DNA of 64,000 bases, taken from the NCBI GenBank assembly GCA_036345935.2, contig JADWOT020000006.1, positions 19,566,519-19,630,518 on the forward strand, given 5' to 3'. A program made the position numbers and the translations under genes. The DNA comes from Taenia hydatigena (taxonomy: Eukaryota; Platyhelminthes; Cestoda; Cyclophyllidea; Taeniidae). The notes beneath the pieces were generated by a model. That model ran no database searches and was not told the origin of the DNA. It saw only the letters and a list, made by a program, of their open reading frames with translations. Position 1 is the first letter of the stretch, and each line of letters opens with the position of its first letter. Below, one piece after another: positions 25,444-38,000 of this stretch.

Positions 25444-26003
25444 CTAGGATTCAGGTAAGTAATTAGGGGCACCACATGTTAGTGACGCTAAAAGATAAAA
25501 TGTTGAACTGTGCGAAATCTCACAGTAAATTGGAAACTTCTCAAATAGTTGATACCCACCTGGAGACTTAATATGCTTCTCCGACCGTGCGGCCCTCTGT
25601 AATACTGAATCCTTCTCTTTGGGACGGGATCGAGATCCTACTGTCATCAGCGTCGCAGTTGTAGCGTATTTTCCGGATGGCACTGCGGCACGCTTAGTGA
25701 AGGGCCTTCGCGTTGCCAAAGCCGCATTCACCTCTCGAGGGTGAGCTCCGCGACCAGACACGCTGAGACCTTGGATTTCGCTTAAATCTCCTCCTCCAAG
25801 TGTGGATGGTCGCCGATAGCCTCTATTATCTCCTGCTGCTTCCCGGTTAATATTTGGAGCAAGAGCCTTAGAGATGGTAATTGAGTGAGTCTTTGAAGCA
25901 ATGCTGTCGTTAGTAAAAGCAGCGATGGTGGGAGCTGCGGTGGATGGGTAAGATGCCCTGGTGTCCAGAGATGCAGATCGTGCGAGTGAGGGCAAGGTGA
26001 TTA
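25444..26003 (-). CDS. TTLL exon 14 (C-terminal tail and stop)
   Basis: The acceptor CAGACCAG ends at 26004 and joins exon 13 in phase, giving [11 protein letters not shown], matching the KVVxDR-like position after the catalytic core. The tail of 185 residues is Ser/Ala/Arg-rich. A weaker alternative is a donor near 25559 (CCAG|GTGGGT), but AATAAA at 25375-25370 follows the 25444 stop and supports it as the end. Confidence 0.7.
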
Positions 26004-29000
26004 CTGGTCTGGTTCAAGGAGGGAGTGAGGAAAGAGAAACAAATTAAATTTTGACTTACATTCGCGTATATCCATGCCCATTTGTTCCTTTCATAATTTA
26101 TTTGAGAAATATCCAAAATCACAATATTCCATGTTCACCAATGCGGGGACATTTTAACTGACTAAGAAAAACAATCTGCCTTGCTTCGCTACGAATCCCA
26201 TCACTATACAGCGTTTCCTCCCAAAAGTAAAGCTCGTGGTCACTTCCGTTTTTGCCTCACTTTTGATTCTCAAAGGTCGCTGTCGGCTTGCATATCAGTT
26301 TGACAAGCAATTGCCTGCTTTTAACCCCTACGAAACAATAACAAGCACCACTTTGAGAGGTATGATGAAGTGAGCGCGAAGAACGGGAGTGAGGTGAGGG
26401 AGTACCTCCACTTCATCCTGGCCTAAAGTTCGCGTCATCCCACGGCTGAGTCCGGCCGAGTCGCCTCAACCGACCAGTCCCGTCCGTTTATAAGGGTGAT
26501 GGACCCCCGTCACAGTCGTTTGCCTTTAAGCCAGCAAATAATTACACCTGCGATTCATCATGCACACATATAGAAATCAGGTCAGACCAGTAAACTATTG
26601 AATGAAGAATTCAAACTTGCCAGACAACTTCATTATACTGATCGCAATTGAACAGTTAAGTTACAGTCTTACCCCCTCACAGCAGATTTTGATGGACGCC
26701 GCCTCGTCGAGTTATCCAGCGAAGAAGTTCGCGGAACATTTTCCCGCTGCGAATTTCCTGATAGAGAAGATTTCTGTTTGTACAACAGGATGTAGCCTCC
26801 CACGTCACAGTTTCGTCTTGTGCGTCTATCTACCACGACTAAAAGGCCAGAAAATCAAGGTGATATGTGCTGTTGAAATAATGCGAAGCGTTAATCAGTG
26901 TCAAATTTCAATCGTGCATTAGCTATACAAACATTTCAGATTTTGCAATCGGCTCTTCAAGATGATGGCACCTAGATCCCTTCATGACAACTCCGTTATA
27001 CGGAAATCAGGTAGACGTTCAGGTCAGACCGATAGAGAGGCATGCCACCATTGGGGTACTATGTGCGGTAGGCAGGACAGCAAGTGGCAATACGCAAAAA
27101 AGGACAAGGTAATCAGGTTTCGTGCGAGCAAAGGCAGATAACTTATGGATATCAGCATCTGCAGAAGGCCTCAAAAGTACGTACCGAAGTAGGCTGTTCT
27201 ACCACAACCAGAAGTTGAACACCTGATTTCAGACGCGTGATCAATGCCTAATTAGCCATGGAAGTACACGAGGTGCAAATATTTCGATAGCAAAGGTGAA
27301 CACAACCATTTTCAGGAAGTTAAGGTATGCTGAGTGCCTAGACAGACAGACCATCTTAGACTGGTTCAATTATATCGACCAATATTTTTGTCAAACCTAC
27401 CCCTCAGCCGCAGATTAAGAGCTAGGATAAATGCAATAGTATAACAGAGATCTTGAACCCTTAACTTGAAGGTTCTTAGTTCAAACCCGCTATGATTTAC
27501 AACGTCTTTAGTGGGCAACTCAGAAACTGTAAGGCCATTATTTGATACATTACGAGAGCTTCTTATTTAGCAGTTTGGGCGAGTCGATAATGGCTGACCT
27601 TTGAGAGTATCCTCAAGCACACGAGCCGTAAGGTCAGAGGTCACCGCGGTGGTGGGGGCCATGCAGGGACTGGCGTTGATCTCGATCAGCCACGGACGAA
27701 GATCGTCTGCAGTTACCATGAAATCTGCACCGTATAGTTCAAAGGAGCCCTTCATTTCCGAGAAAGCGAACGAGTTTAGGGTTTGGCAGGTTTAGTAAGA
27801 TATGTAGTTTAAGATCTACTGAAGAACAATGAAAATTTGCATAACCAAAAATGTGGCATTATCGGTATCAATGATGACAGTATGGAAACCTGCTCGCAGC
27901 TTTTACCTTACTAGAATCTCATTTGCAGTCACCTGTGACACTAGTGTTGTAAGGCATACCCCAAATCTTTTACTCTTTCCGGAGAATATTATTAGCTTTC
28001 CCTCTTGAGGCTTAAAAGAAGTCCTGCATCTAGGTTGATTAACTGAATAATAAAGAACAGGGCGTGCTAAAACCCCATCCTCTTCTGGCTAACACTTCAA
28101 CCTCAAGAGCTCAAATTGTGCATAAAAAATCGTCCTTCCTATCTTTACTTAAAATTTTGGATGATGTGCATAATTGTAAGATCCCAGACTGCCTGATGCT
28201 GAAGTACTTTGATAGCCAGGCTGAGAAGTTTTAAGACAGTCGTTAGAGACTAAGAGAAAAATTGGAATACAGCTCCATGAAGCCCACTATCTAACAAGCA
28301 TCTTTTTTGACCAGTTTTAATCCAGAAGGGATTTGCTTACCAAGCGACTAGCTATTGAAAATACACGGTTAGATGAAACAAGCTATTCCCTAGGGTGAAT
28401 GAGTGCCAACACCTCCTTTTCATCCCATCTTGGCGTGAACATCCTTACACACACCACCTTTTGAGATTATAGGTCTCGTGAAGATAGAATTTTCATCCTA
28501 ACAACCGATTCACTAATCTTGCCTGCTTCTCAGCAATAAACATTTCTTGCTCACGATAAAGTGATATAGTGTTGGGTTGATGTATCTAACTTTTCAGTGG
28601 AACAATTGTGCTTTTATTCAATCACACATACACACTTGTGGAGAAGTGATGCATGCCTTTGAAACCTCAGATTGGTGATGAGTGGATCGCCAAGGAAGAT
28701 CAATGGTAGAACTAACCAAGATTCGCTGAGGATAGACTAATATATATTCATGCTTCAAAACAAGTCCATGAAAAATTCTTCCGGTTATCTGGTTCTGTTT
28801 TGAAAACTTAGATAGAAAGGACCATTAAGGACGTCGAAATTGGCACTCACAGGGGAGTGAAAGTTCGGTGTGTTGCATAAACCTTTCGGTCATTTACAAT
28901 TCAGTCTTGGAGACAGCGATATCTCAAACACTCGAAAACACGACTTTAATCAATTTCTAATTCAACAAATCAGATGTGTTGAAATTAAAGCGTTGTGAAC

Positions 29001-32000
29001 CACGTTAGCAGCATTTTCATCAAATGAAGCATCGTCTCACTACATACAAGATCACAAACACTAAACCCCTCTCAAAAGACAAGAGTTTTAGTGCAACAAA
29101 TCATCCGGCGCGTATTTTTATGTTTTGCTTCACTTAGTGGAAGAAGGGGAAGCACAACAGCTGTGGACTTTTGACTTTCGAGCTCAAAGTGATAAAAAGT
29201 GTTTTTGAGTCTGCTCTCTTACCCCCTCCTTTTCCTCCTCCTCTTCATGCTCACACAACGTGGAAGCCCACAAAAGTGAGACCAATTATCCCCCTCCTTC
29301 TCCTGCTCATCTGCCTCCCTGCCTCTTTGCCTTTGAGCAGGAAAGGAGGAGAAGGCAGGGGCAAAGGAGGAGGCAAAGGAGGAGAGATTTCCCACCTCAC
29401 CTTTCGGGGATCAATTGCGTCCTGAGAGCAGAGCATTGAGTTGATAATTTCCTTCTGCATCTCCGGCAGTATCCTTCGCTCCCAGACATGTCTGTGACCC
29501 AAGTTTCTGTGCGTTAAACAAATACACACGCGTAGATGACAACTCAATCCGATTAGAGGTGGGAGGTGGGATGACATCCCAGCCCCAATAGGCTCATTCA
29601 TTTCACCCTTACGAATCACTCATCGAAAATAAGAACCAATGTGCGATGGTAGCAAGATGTCAGTCAGTCTACTTGATGCAATCAACATTTTTTCAAAGAT
29701 AACGTCTATGAAAATGTAAAGTATTTTTAGATTTTATTTTTAATCCAAATTAATTTCAAATACTTATGAAACGCTCAAATATTCAACCTTTTAAATATTA
29801 CACTGCCTGTAGAAATAATAAGTCATTTCCTAATCACTTTAAAAGCTTACTCCAAATAATGTCGGAACTCATCCATGTACCACATATTTTCTGTGGGCAG
29901 CAGAGGAGACCTTTCACCGTTTTTAAACTTTTGAGAGACTGCGTTATTTGAAAGATGGACGTCTCTAAATAAGGCAAAAGACACTTGATTTTATCCAAAA
30001 ATGGCATTCGTAGTCACACTGCCTACTTATAAAGGGTGAGTACAACATATTTCTCTATCGGAACTCACACTCCAAGGCTATCGAGAGTGAATTCGCGGGA
30101 ACAAAATCGCAAGTAACACTCTTTATACCACCAAATGGTTAGCGGTTGCCAATCGGATATCAGAAACCATTGTCGAATGTCGAATTTCGTGTTGTATACC
30201 AGGAGAGGACGTTCAATGTACTTTTGCACCACGAATCTATTGTCCACAGTGCCACCGCTCGGTGCTACGGAAAGCATTGTCTCGATATTCGAGTGGCAAG
30301 TTATCCCTTGGAAAAACAGAAGATGAATCAATTCAACACAAATATTTTAACGAACTTAAAGAATTTACCGACTGGAAACGCTACCTCTTCCACGTGATTT
30401 TGAGCCTGGTTTTACAATCCAAATATTCCTTTGTCCATCTAGATCGAATTGAGGGCAGTAGGTCTTTAGGGAGTCGCAAAGTCGCCTACACTGTCGAGTG
30501 ATTTCTTCTTCTCTGGTAAATGGTGAAGAGCGTCTAAATGTGAGGAAAAGCTGTTACTGTTCATGAAAAAGTAACAGATGTGTTTGCTGTAATTTAAAAA
30601 AAACCAGCCAAACGTTCTGTTTTATGTAAACTAATAATGACAATCAATTTATTATGTTAACTTATTAGGTAATTACTACTAGATAAACACTCGATGACAG
30701 TGGAATCAACAATGCTGTTACCCGTGAGTAGCATAAAAGCAGGCAAGAAAGGACTCCCATTGTGAATCCGTGAAATTCAGTGACTAGAATGAGGGAAAAT
30801 TTGGGGAAAAATTACGCCATCTCAAGAAAATGAGATACGGAAAAATTAGAATTCTTGCACGCACAGGCACCTCTGAGCCATCCCGTCGTTTGGTGTGTAG
30901 GAACTGCTCACACACCAACAGAGCCATAGAAATGGCCGTGGTGGGGGTTATGCCTTCCCTCACATTGGTAGCCTTGGCCTTGTTCCCAACCGGTCTCACG
31001 GGAACTTTTGGATCTAGGGCAGAAAGCGGAACAATATTTTATTGGGTTATTTGAAAGCAAACGTTCGGAATGTTGAAGCATGGTCCTGTTAGTCCACCTT
31101 TTGGAGTGATCGACAAGATCAGAATGCCGGCGATTCAAAAGTAAGCAATAATTGGGAGACGAGATTATTGATAAATAAGTAAGGAAAGGAAAATAAAAAG
31201 ATGATAATTTTGAACCCACCCAGCTTAGCGCTCATAAAACGCGGAGGAATGCTGTAGTAATTGCATGCCCATTTCAATATGGACATAGCGGCGGTTAGAC
31301 GAAATTCCCCTAGAAACAAGGAGCCTCGCCATAAGATGAAAACCAAAGCGGACAACTTATGTCCCTAGTAAGTTCTTAAGTTACTGAGTGAGTTCACTAA
31401 AAGCTATTCCAAACCGATCCTCTTAAGAAAACTTAAAATTACTTGAACTGACTTTCTGTTGAGTCCACCTTAAAAACAAACAGAAACACGTGCAACTGCC
31501 GCGTTTACCGATGAAGCGTGTACGCTCCTCCTCCAGCGAGATTATGAAGCAACGAGGAAAGATGCAGTCCTCATTTTTTTCACTGTGTAAGCTATAATGC
31601 CGCAGTTGTCGACACAGTCCAATCTAAAGGGAGTAAGGGGACTCAGGGTTTTTGCATTCTCCTTCCCAACTGAAATTACCTGACACTTTTTCGTTTCCTT
31701 TCGATCTACGTACTTGCAGTAAAGTACCAAGTTGTGTAAATGCAATGGCTGGGAAAAATGAAGGGAGGGGTGGAAAGAGAGACGGGAGAACGAGGAACAG
31801 AGTCCACAATCTAGAGTCCATTAAAATCTAAGTGCTGCTACGTTTTGCGTGTGTATGTGTGTGAAAGTGCTAATGGAACGGGCGATGTGGGATAGGGCAC
31901 TCCTATTAGACAATCTCACCAGAGTGAGCAACACGTCAAATGCCATTTGGATTGCCCAATTGAAAATGTAAAGTCCAAGATATACTTGGAGGGCGAAATC

Positions 32001-35000
32001 TTGAATCGGAAGAGAAGGCGCCTCAGTAGTAGACTTTTTCTGGATTGCCCTACTGTTGGGTGCAAAATTATTGCCAATCATTAAGCAATAACTTTTCATT
32101 AAAAGATAAATTGTTGGCAGGAGTATGTAATGATAATAAATTTGACAGCTGTTCCATAAATAATTAACGCTAGTACAAAAATAGCGATACTACTTCTTTT
32201 AAACAGCGTCCACACTTATTGAGAAGGCAATGAAGTAAAACAGTGACGCTGCTTTTATAACTTCGAGAGACACAAAAATCGTTCAGTTTTAAATCTTAGT
32301 TTTTCTTAAAAAGCAAGTGAGCCTAAGCCCAGCTCTCACCAATTTTATTCCTCATCTGTCTATTCTACTTTGGATGTGATTGTCGAATTCTAATGCCAAC
32401 GAAGGGTGATAATCATCACTTGGAAAAATGTCAGTCGCCATTTTGTAACGACATGCAGACGTTCTATAAAAGGGTGAATATTCCCCTCCATCTCTGGCTC
32501 CGAAGACAGCGCATTGCTACGTAGCACGAACTCATGTGCCTGAATTAATCTCTCATAAAAGGTTTAAAGTTTGTACCCATTTTCCCATCCTTATGTAGCC
32601 TGAGATTTCCGTACAGAGGTGCTATCAAATGCCATATGATGTGAGAGGAGGACCTTATGCAAATAGATTGAAACAAAAAGCATTGCATTACTAAGGATCT
32701 CAAGCAATAATAGACCCCTCCATCTTTTGAAAAAGTCTGCAACCTCATTTTGTGCATTGTATTAAGCAGGCATTTTGCTTTTAAATCATGTACCGATGAG
32801 TTCTAAGTCAAAAGAGGATAGCACTTAAATAAAGTAGGGAACGGGTAGGGAAGCTTATTTCCCAAAAAAAATTGTTAACTGAGGCACATTGTATGGTAAT
32901 GTAGTCCTTTAACTCTTTAATACTCAGTTTTGGTTGCTGAGCAGTAAAGCCTTTGCAATTGTATGCTGTTAAAAAGTATCTGATATAGTATCATGGCCTC
33001 TTTCGCATCCAGGAGAGACTTAAAACTCTACATGGGCGGTGACGGAAAGTGAATCAAATCTGAAAAAGCAACTACCTTGATTCACATGACTAAATACTAA
33101 GCCTTAGCGTGGCGGAGGAGAAGTATAGGCTGTGGATGGGAGACTATTTGATAACTCCTAAGGGAAGGCTTGGAAATGACGTCTACCTTCCGCTACTACC
33201 CCAGTTTAGTGGTCTGAAGGAAAGCTATCAATATCTGAAATGGCACTAACTGTGACCACAAACTATCTGAAAGTTGTATGAGGATATCAATGAAGAGGGC
33301 AAACAACACCTCCTTCATCTCCCTACTAGCTGCATAGATCCCATTTAGGCATATATGACTGGGCAGCACTTAAGTGCGAAAAAGTAGTAAGGAGGAATAA
33401 ATTTAAAACTTTATTTCCGTGAAATAATCGTAGACCCCTTCCTTTATTCAATAACCGTAAGTCGGTGTTCTTAGTACTAGCGAAGGACATACAAATGACC
33501 TGCTCATTCCTCCTTCTCAGAGGGAATTTCCAAAGGGGAAAAAACTCTAGGTCCAGTGGGAGTAACATGAGGAATCAGTGACATTGCAGTCAGACGCCAC
33601 CACAGCTGCACGCAAATTCGAGGACTGGTGAGGTTAATTGGTGGATGCTAGCCTTACAGCACCGCCTACGTTGTTGTGACCGACACAGGAGGTTGACCAA
33701 GGGGAGAGCCGATGACGACGCTCAAAAAGGGAGAGGGCCATTTAATGCGTTAATTCTGGTTAACTATCAGCTTTGGTTGGGAGGCAGTCAAAGCTGCGCA
33801 GTTGTATTTTCGTCGGGCGATATGGTCTCCGGGCCATGTCAGTGGCTACTCAGCTCTTCTGTACGTCGGTATTGCATATTCTCTCCTAGTTCTATGGTCT
33901 CTTTCATCATTAATTCGACCAATAAACACACATCGCTATGCGGATTTCCAAAAATATGAAGATATAGTAGGCAGATTTGTTTCGGATTGAATGTTTTGCC
34001 TCTCCTCAACTGCACGCGCGTACACACATTCATGCAAGGGAAAATGATTTGGTCAGGATTTGTGTTTTTTGGGAAAAGAGTAAACTCACTCGATGGACCA
34101 CAGTGATATTTACGCGCTGATTTGCATAGGTTTTTTTAAAAAAATTAAACTCAAACTTAGATTGAGTAATTAACTTCACATGGATTAGAGTCATCAGCCA
34201 GGCATCGAATCGTGGGGAAGTGCCTTCATTTTAGTCTCATTACGAAGCAGATTCAGTTGACTAACTCCAAAACCCTAGCGGTTCATGAGTTACAGACGTT
34301 AATATGCCTTTAAAAGCACCAAAAATATACCGAAGCTGAGGCCACATCTAGTAAAACAGATGTCACACAATCCCCACTGAGCTAGAGGAAAAGGCATATA
34401 TTTATCAAAAATCTGCAAAACCTTTGTTTAGGTTGGGGTCCTGACTATGTGATTACTTGGATAAGTCTATCTCAGTAACAATCAGATCATATTTAGCTAA
34501 AAATTACAAAACGTAGCACCTAACCTTGCACAGGCTGGTTAATTTTTCCCGAAACAAAGTGATAGAGACTAGTGACTCAACAAAGTTGGCATTTCCATCA
34601 TTCCGAGAGATTGACGTGACATTTAAAATTATTCCGATAAAAGAGAAGGTAATTATAGAGTCTAAAATGCAAAAATAGGAGTGTGAAGACCTGCAAGATA
34701 TTTGTCATCATTAAGGAACCATGGTTTTGCTCGCTTTTATCCCAAAAAGTGAAGCCCAAAAATTACTTTAAAATAGTCGGAATTGTGAGGGAAGAATAAT
34801 CCATTATTGAGGTTAACATTAGTGGCAGTAAATATAGGCGACTCAACTAAAAATTTTCGCAAAAAATGGCAAATTTTAAATAAATTAGCAGAAAAATCAG
34901 CATCAAAATACTCTCCAATTGACCACTGTGGCGAATCACTACCTCTTCTAGATTATCTTACTCTCGGTCACTACTGACCGAATTAAAGGTACGTGATCGA

Positions 35001-38000
35001 AAAAATCGAAAACTTTACATAAGGCGGAGGTCACAGAAAAAGCTAAAATGTATGGGGCAGCCTTTTGTAAAGCTACTGGAGGTTGAGTTGCAAGCGCCTT
35101 GTTTTTTAAGTCTCATTAAAATTACCAACGCCAACAGAATTTTGTTTAATGCTGGTATTTAACAGACGTGGTCCTGGCATGAGGCTTCGAGGCGCAAATC
35201 ATTTTCGCAAAATAACTTAAACCGGTAGGTGAGGACCCTATTTATTACTCCGCTTCCAAGCGCCAGTTCTTCGCGCTTTCAATTGTGGTTGGCTAGACGT
35301 CCAAAGCCCTAAGCATCTATCCGCTCATTCAAAACGACTCCACAAGAAGGAAATTTATTTCCTCACCAAAATTAGTGTGCGCACCCAGCATATAACTCTT
35401 GTAGCCATCTTCACGCCAAAACGGCAACTCCCAGGCGTGTCGGAGGGAGATTCAAGCGATCCACACAAAGGCAAGGCGAAAACTCCCCCTTTCCTACTTT
35501 TATTATCTACCAAGGAAAATATAACCACAAGTGTTTTCACTGCTAGGAAAGTCGCTAATTTAAGCGACACGCCAGTGATAACTCATCTTTAGGATGCGAA
35601 CCAAGTATAAGAGTAGTAACCACTCAAATTTAAAGAAAGAACTGCGAAATAAACACCACTAGTGAATTAAGCACTCTAACAAATGATTGCCACTTCGTGT
35701 TTCAATAATATCATTTATAATCTATCAAACCTACGAAGTGTTCCTTGTGTACTTTTATTCTCGAAACCACATTTTTGTGTACTAAAACACTTTTATATGA
35801 AAAGGAACTAATTGCGCTTGAGGCGCAAAAAATGACCTTCCTATAACTTTTATCCTCATGTTGCATGCAAAAATGTTATTGGCAGATTGTAACTCTCCTG
35901 GAAGATAGTGGCTAATCCCCGTTCCAAGATAATGTTGTCCTGTATGCGTGTACTTGCTAAGAATTTTTTAAGGAAGGCCTTGCCGCCATACTTAATGTGC
36001 AATGAAAATCGAAGAAATGCATATTTCCTGATATCTGAGGTTGACGATTTAAAACTTTCATTCTTTGTTAAATCTAAATTTTGGCAACGGGCCACTTAGG
36101 CCCCCGCTATTGCACCCATCCCGAGCGGCAAAACAACACACATTTTGCCCTGTGCTATCACTTCTTTCGGCACATCATTGGCAGCAGAGAATGAGCCAGA
36201 TCCTAAGGAACTACCACCCAGATTTCTATTGCTGAGCATTAAACCTTGACACAGCGGAAGAAGGGCACCTGCTGTGGATGGGAGAACCCCTAACAACCCG
36301 TAAGAGGAGGTTTGAAAAAGGCGTTTACCTTAGCCGTGGCCGCGAAATATTTTGGAAAGTTCGCTGTAGAGCTGTGACAAGTGTATGAGGATGCCAATAT
36401 GTCTACTAGCTGGAGAGAACCGAGATAAACAGTGGTGAGAAGGGATGGAGCTGAAGCTTTATCCTTCGCTTTGAAGCCGGGGTTCTTACGGCATACGAGA
36501 TCGCCTGCACATTTCTCCTTCCTCGAATGTATTTCCCAAACAGGACAAAGCATAAAATCCAGTGAAGCTATTCAGTGGGAGCCATGACGAATCAGTCAAA
36601 TATCTCCTTAGTTGTACGCAATTTCGATGACTGGCGTGGTTAGCTGGTGAGTGCTTGCCTTAGAGCACCAAGTTGTGACTGCCTTCAAACCATGCCGGCA
36701 GCCACTCAGCCCATCTGTACGTTGGCAATGCCTGTTCAGTCCTCGTATTATGGCCCTCTTCGTCTTCATGAAAGTCCCGACGTACTACACTACCACCTCA
36801 ACAAATTCATTTTTTAAAAATCTCTTAATTTTTCTTTGTAGGAAAACCCGTTTAAATAAATAAGTTGAATGAAAAAAAAATATGTTGGTTTCTCAGTATT
36901 AAGTAGTTGTTCAAAAAATTAACTTCAAACCACAACTGTTGTATTTTTCAAGAAGTAATCACGATATTAGCTAAGATGAGAAGGAGAACTGCCAAATTCA
37001 GTAACAGTACCATGTTAGATAGACGTTAGGTAATCAAAAAGCCCCTTTAATAAAATGTACCAAGTAGTAGGGATTTGTTACGGGCATAAAGCTCTATGCC
37101 TGTACCGTAAAGTCTAGATATGCATAAGTTCTCCAGGGCTCTTGTCATATGGTTTGGTTTTGTCTGCTCCACAATCTAAGCATAATTCAGCTTCAGAGAC
37201 AAAGCATGAGGCTCTTACCTACAACTCTGGGTGCATAGCTTTTGGGGAAGGGTCAGTAGCACAACGCATTGGCTGAATGATGGTGTAACAAGTTTAGAAG
37301 ACCATTCTCTTTTCGACGTTAATATGGAATTACAAGCGGTCGTGTAGTAAAATCCTGGGTTATTGTATAAAGACTCGAAACACATGCAAACAGGTAAAGC
37401 TGAAGAAGCTAAGCAACTGAGTATCGAGTGCTACACATTAGCAGATGAGAACAAACTCCAAAAATTATGCCTCGTTATTTACTCGCCCATACTTCCCTTC
37501 TACTTCTCCAAAATGATGATTATCACTTCGTCTTGGCATTAAATAATCGCATATAGGGTATAGTGAGTGCATGGAAAGTGAAATTGGGGCGGAAGCAGAG
37601 ATGGTTAAGGCAAGCTTTTTCCCCCGGGGGAAAGAAGTATTACATAAGTAAACTCTGCAGCAAAGTTGCCGTCTGTTGAGAAAAGGTGATAAACTTAAGT
37701 AACATCTCCATAAAAAAGAGTGTTTTAAGAAGTCTGCGGTAGTTATTTAATCCTTTGCTGCCTATTTGGTCAACTAATGGCTTTATAAGATGAAAGTAAA
37801 TTGAGTTCTCCTAAGTACTACTAGCTCAATATGCATTAAAAAAGGCTTTAAAATGAAAAAAAAAAGGGCAACAAAAATGGCAACAAAAGCAGAAATTTAC
37901 TTTAGTTGTAAATGGTGCCTTTATATGATGATTGACCAATTGATTAGGCCGCAGGATACGAAAGTCAATGTTGGCCTTCTTTAGTGACCAGATGAAATTG

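Larger units (their letters stand above)
31624..37900 (-). other. TTLL intron 4 (6.3 kb)
   Basis: The longest intron. It holds two TRIM-like copies (32900-33920 and 36080-36790), both antisense to the gene. I found no additional exon with TTLL motifs. Confidence 0.6.

Noticed and set aside
26602..26922. Plus-strand 106-codon frame in TTLL intron 13
   Set aside because: No motif, no splice support and antisense to an intron.
27470..27500. Weak tRNA-like GTTCAAACCC
   Set aside because: No matching cloverleaf around it.
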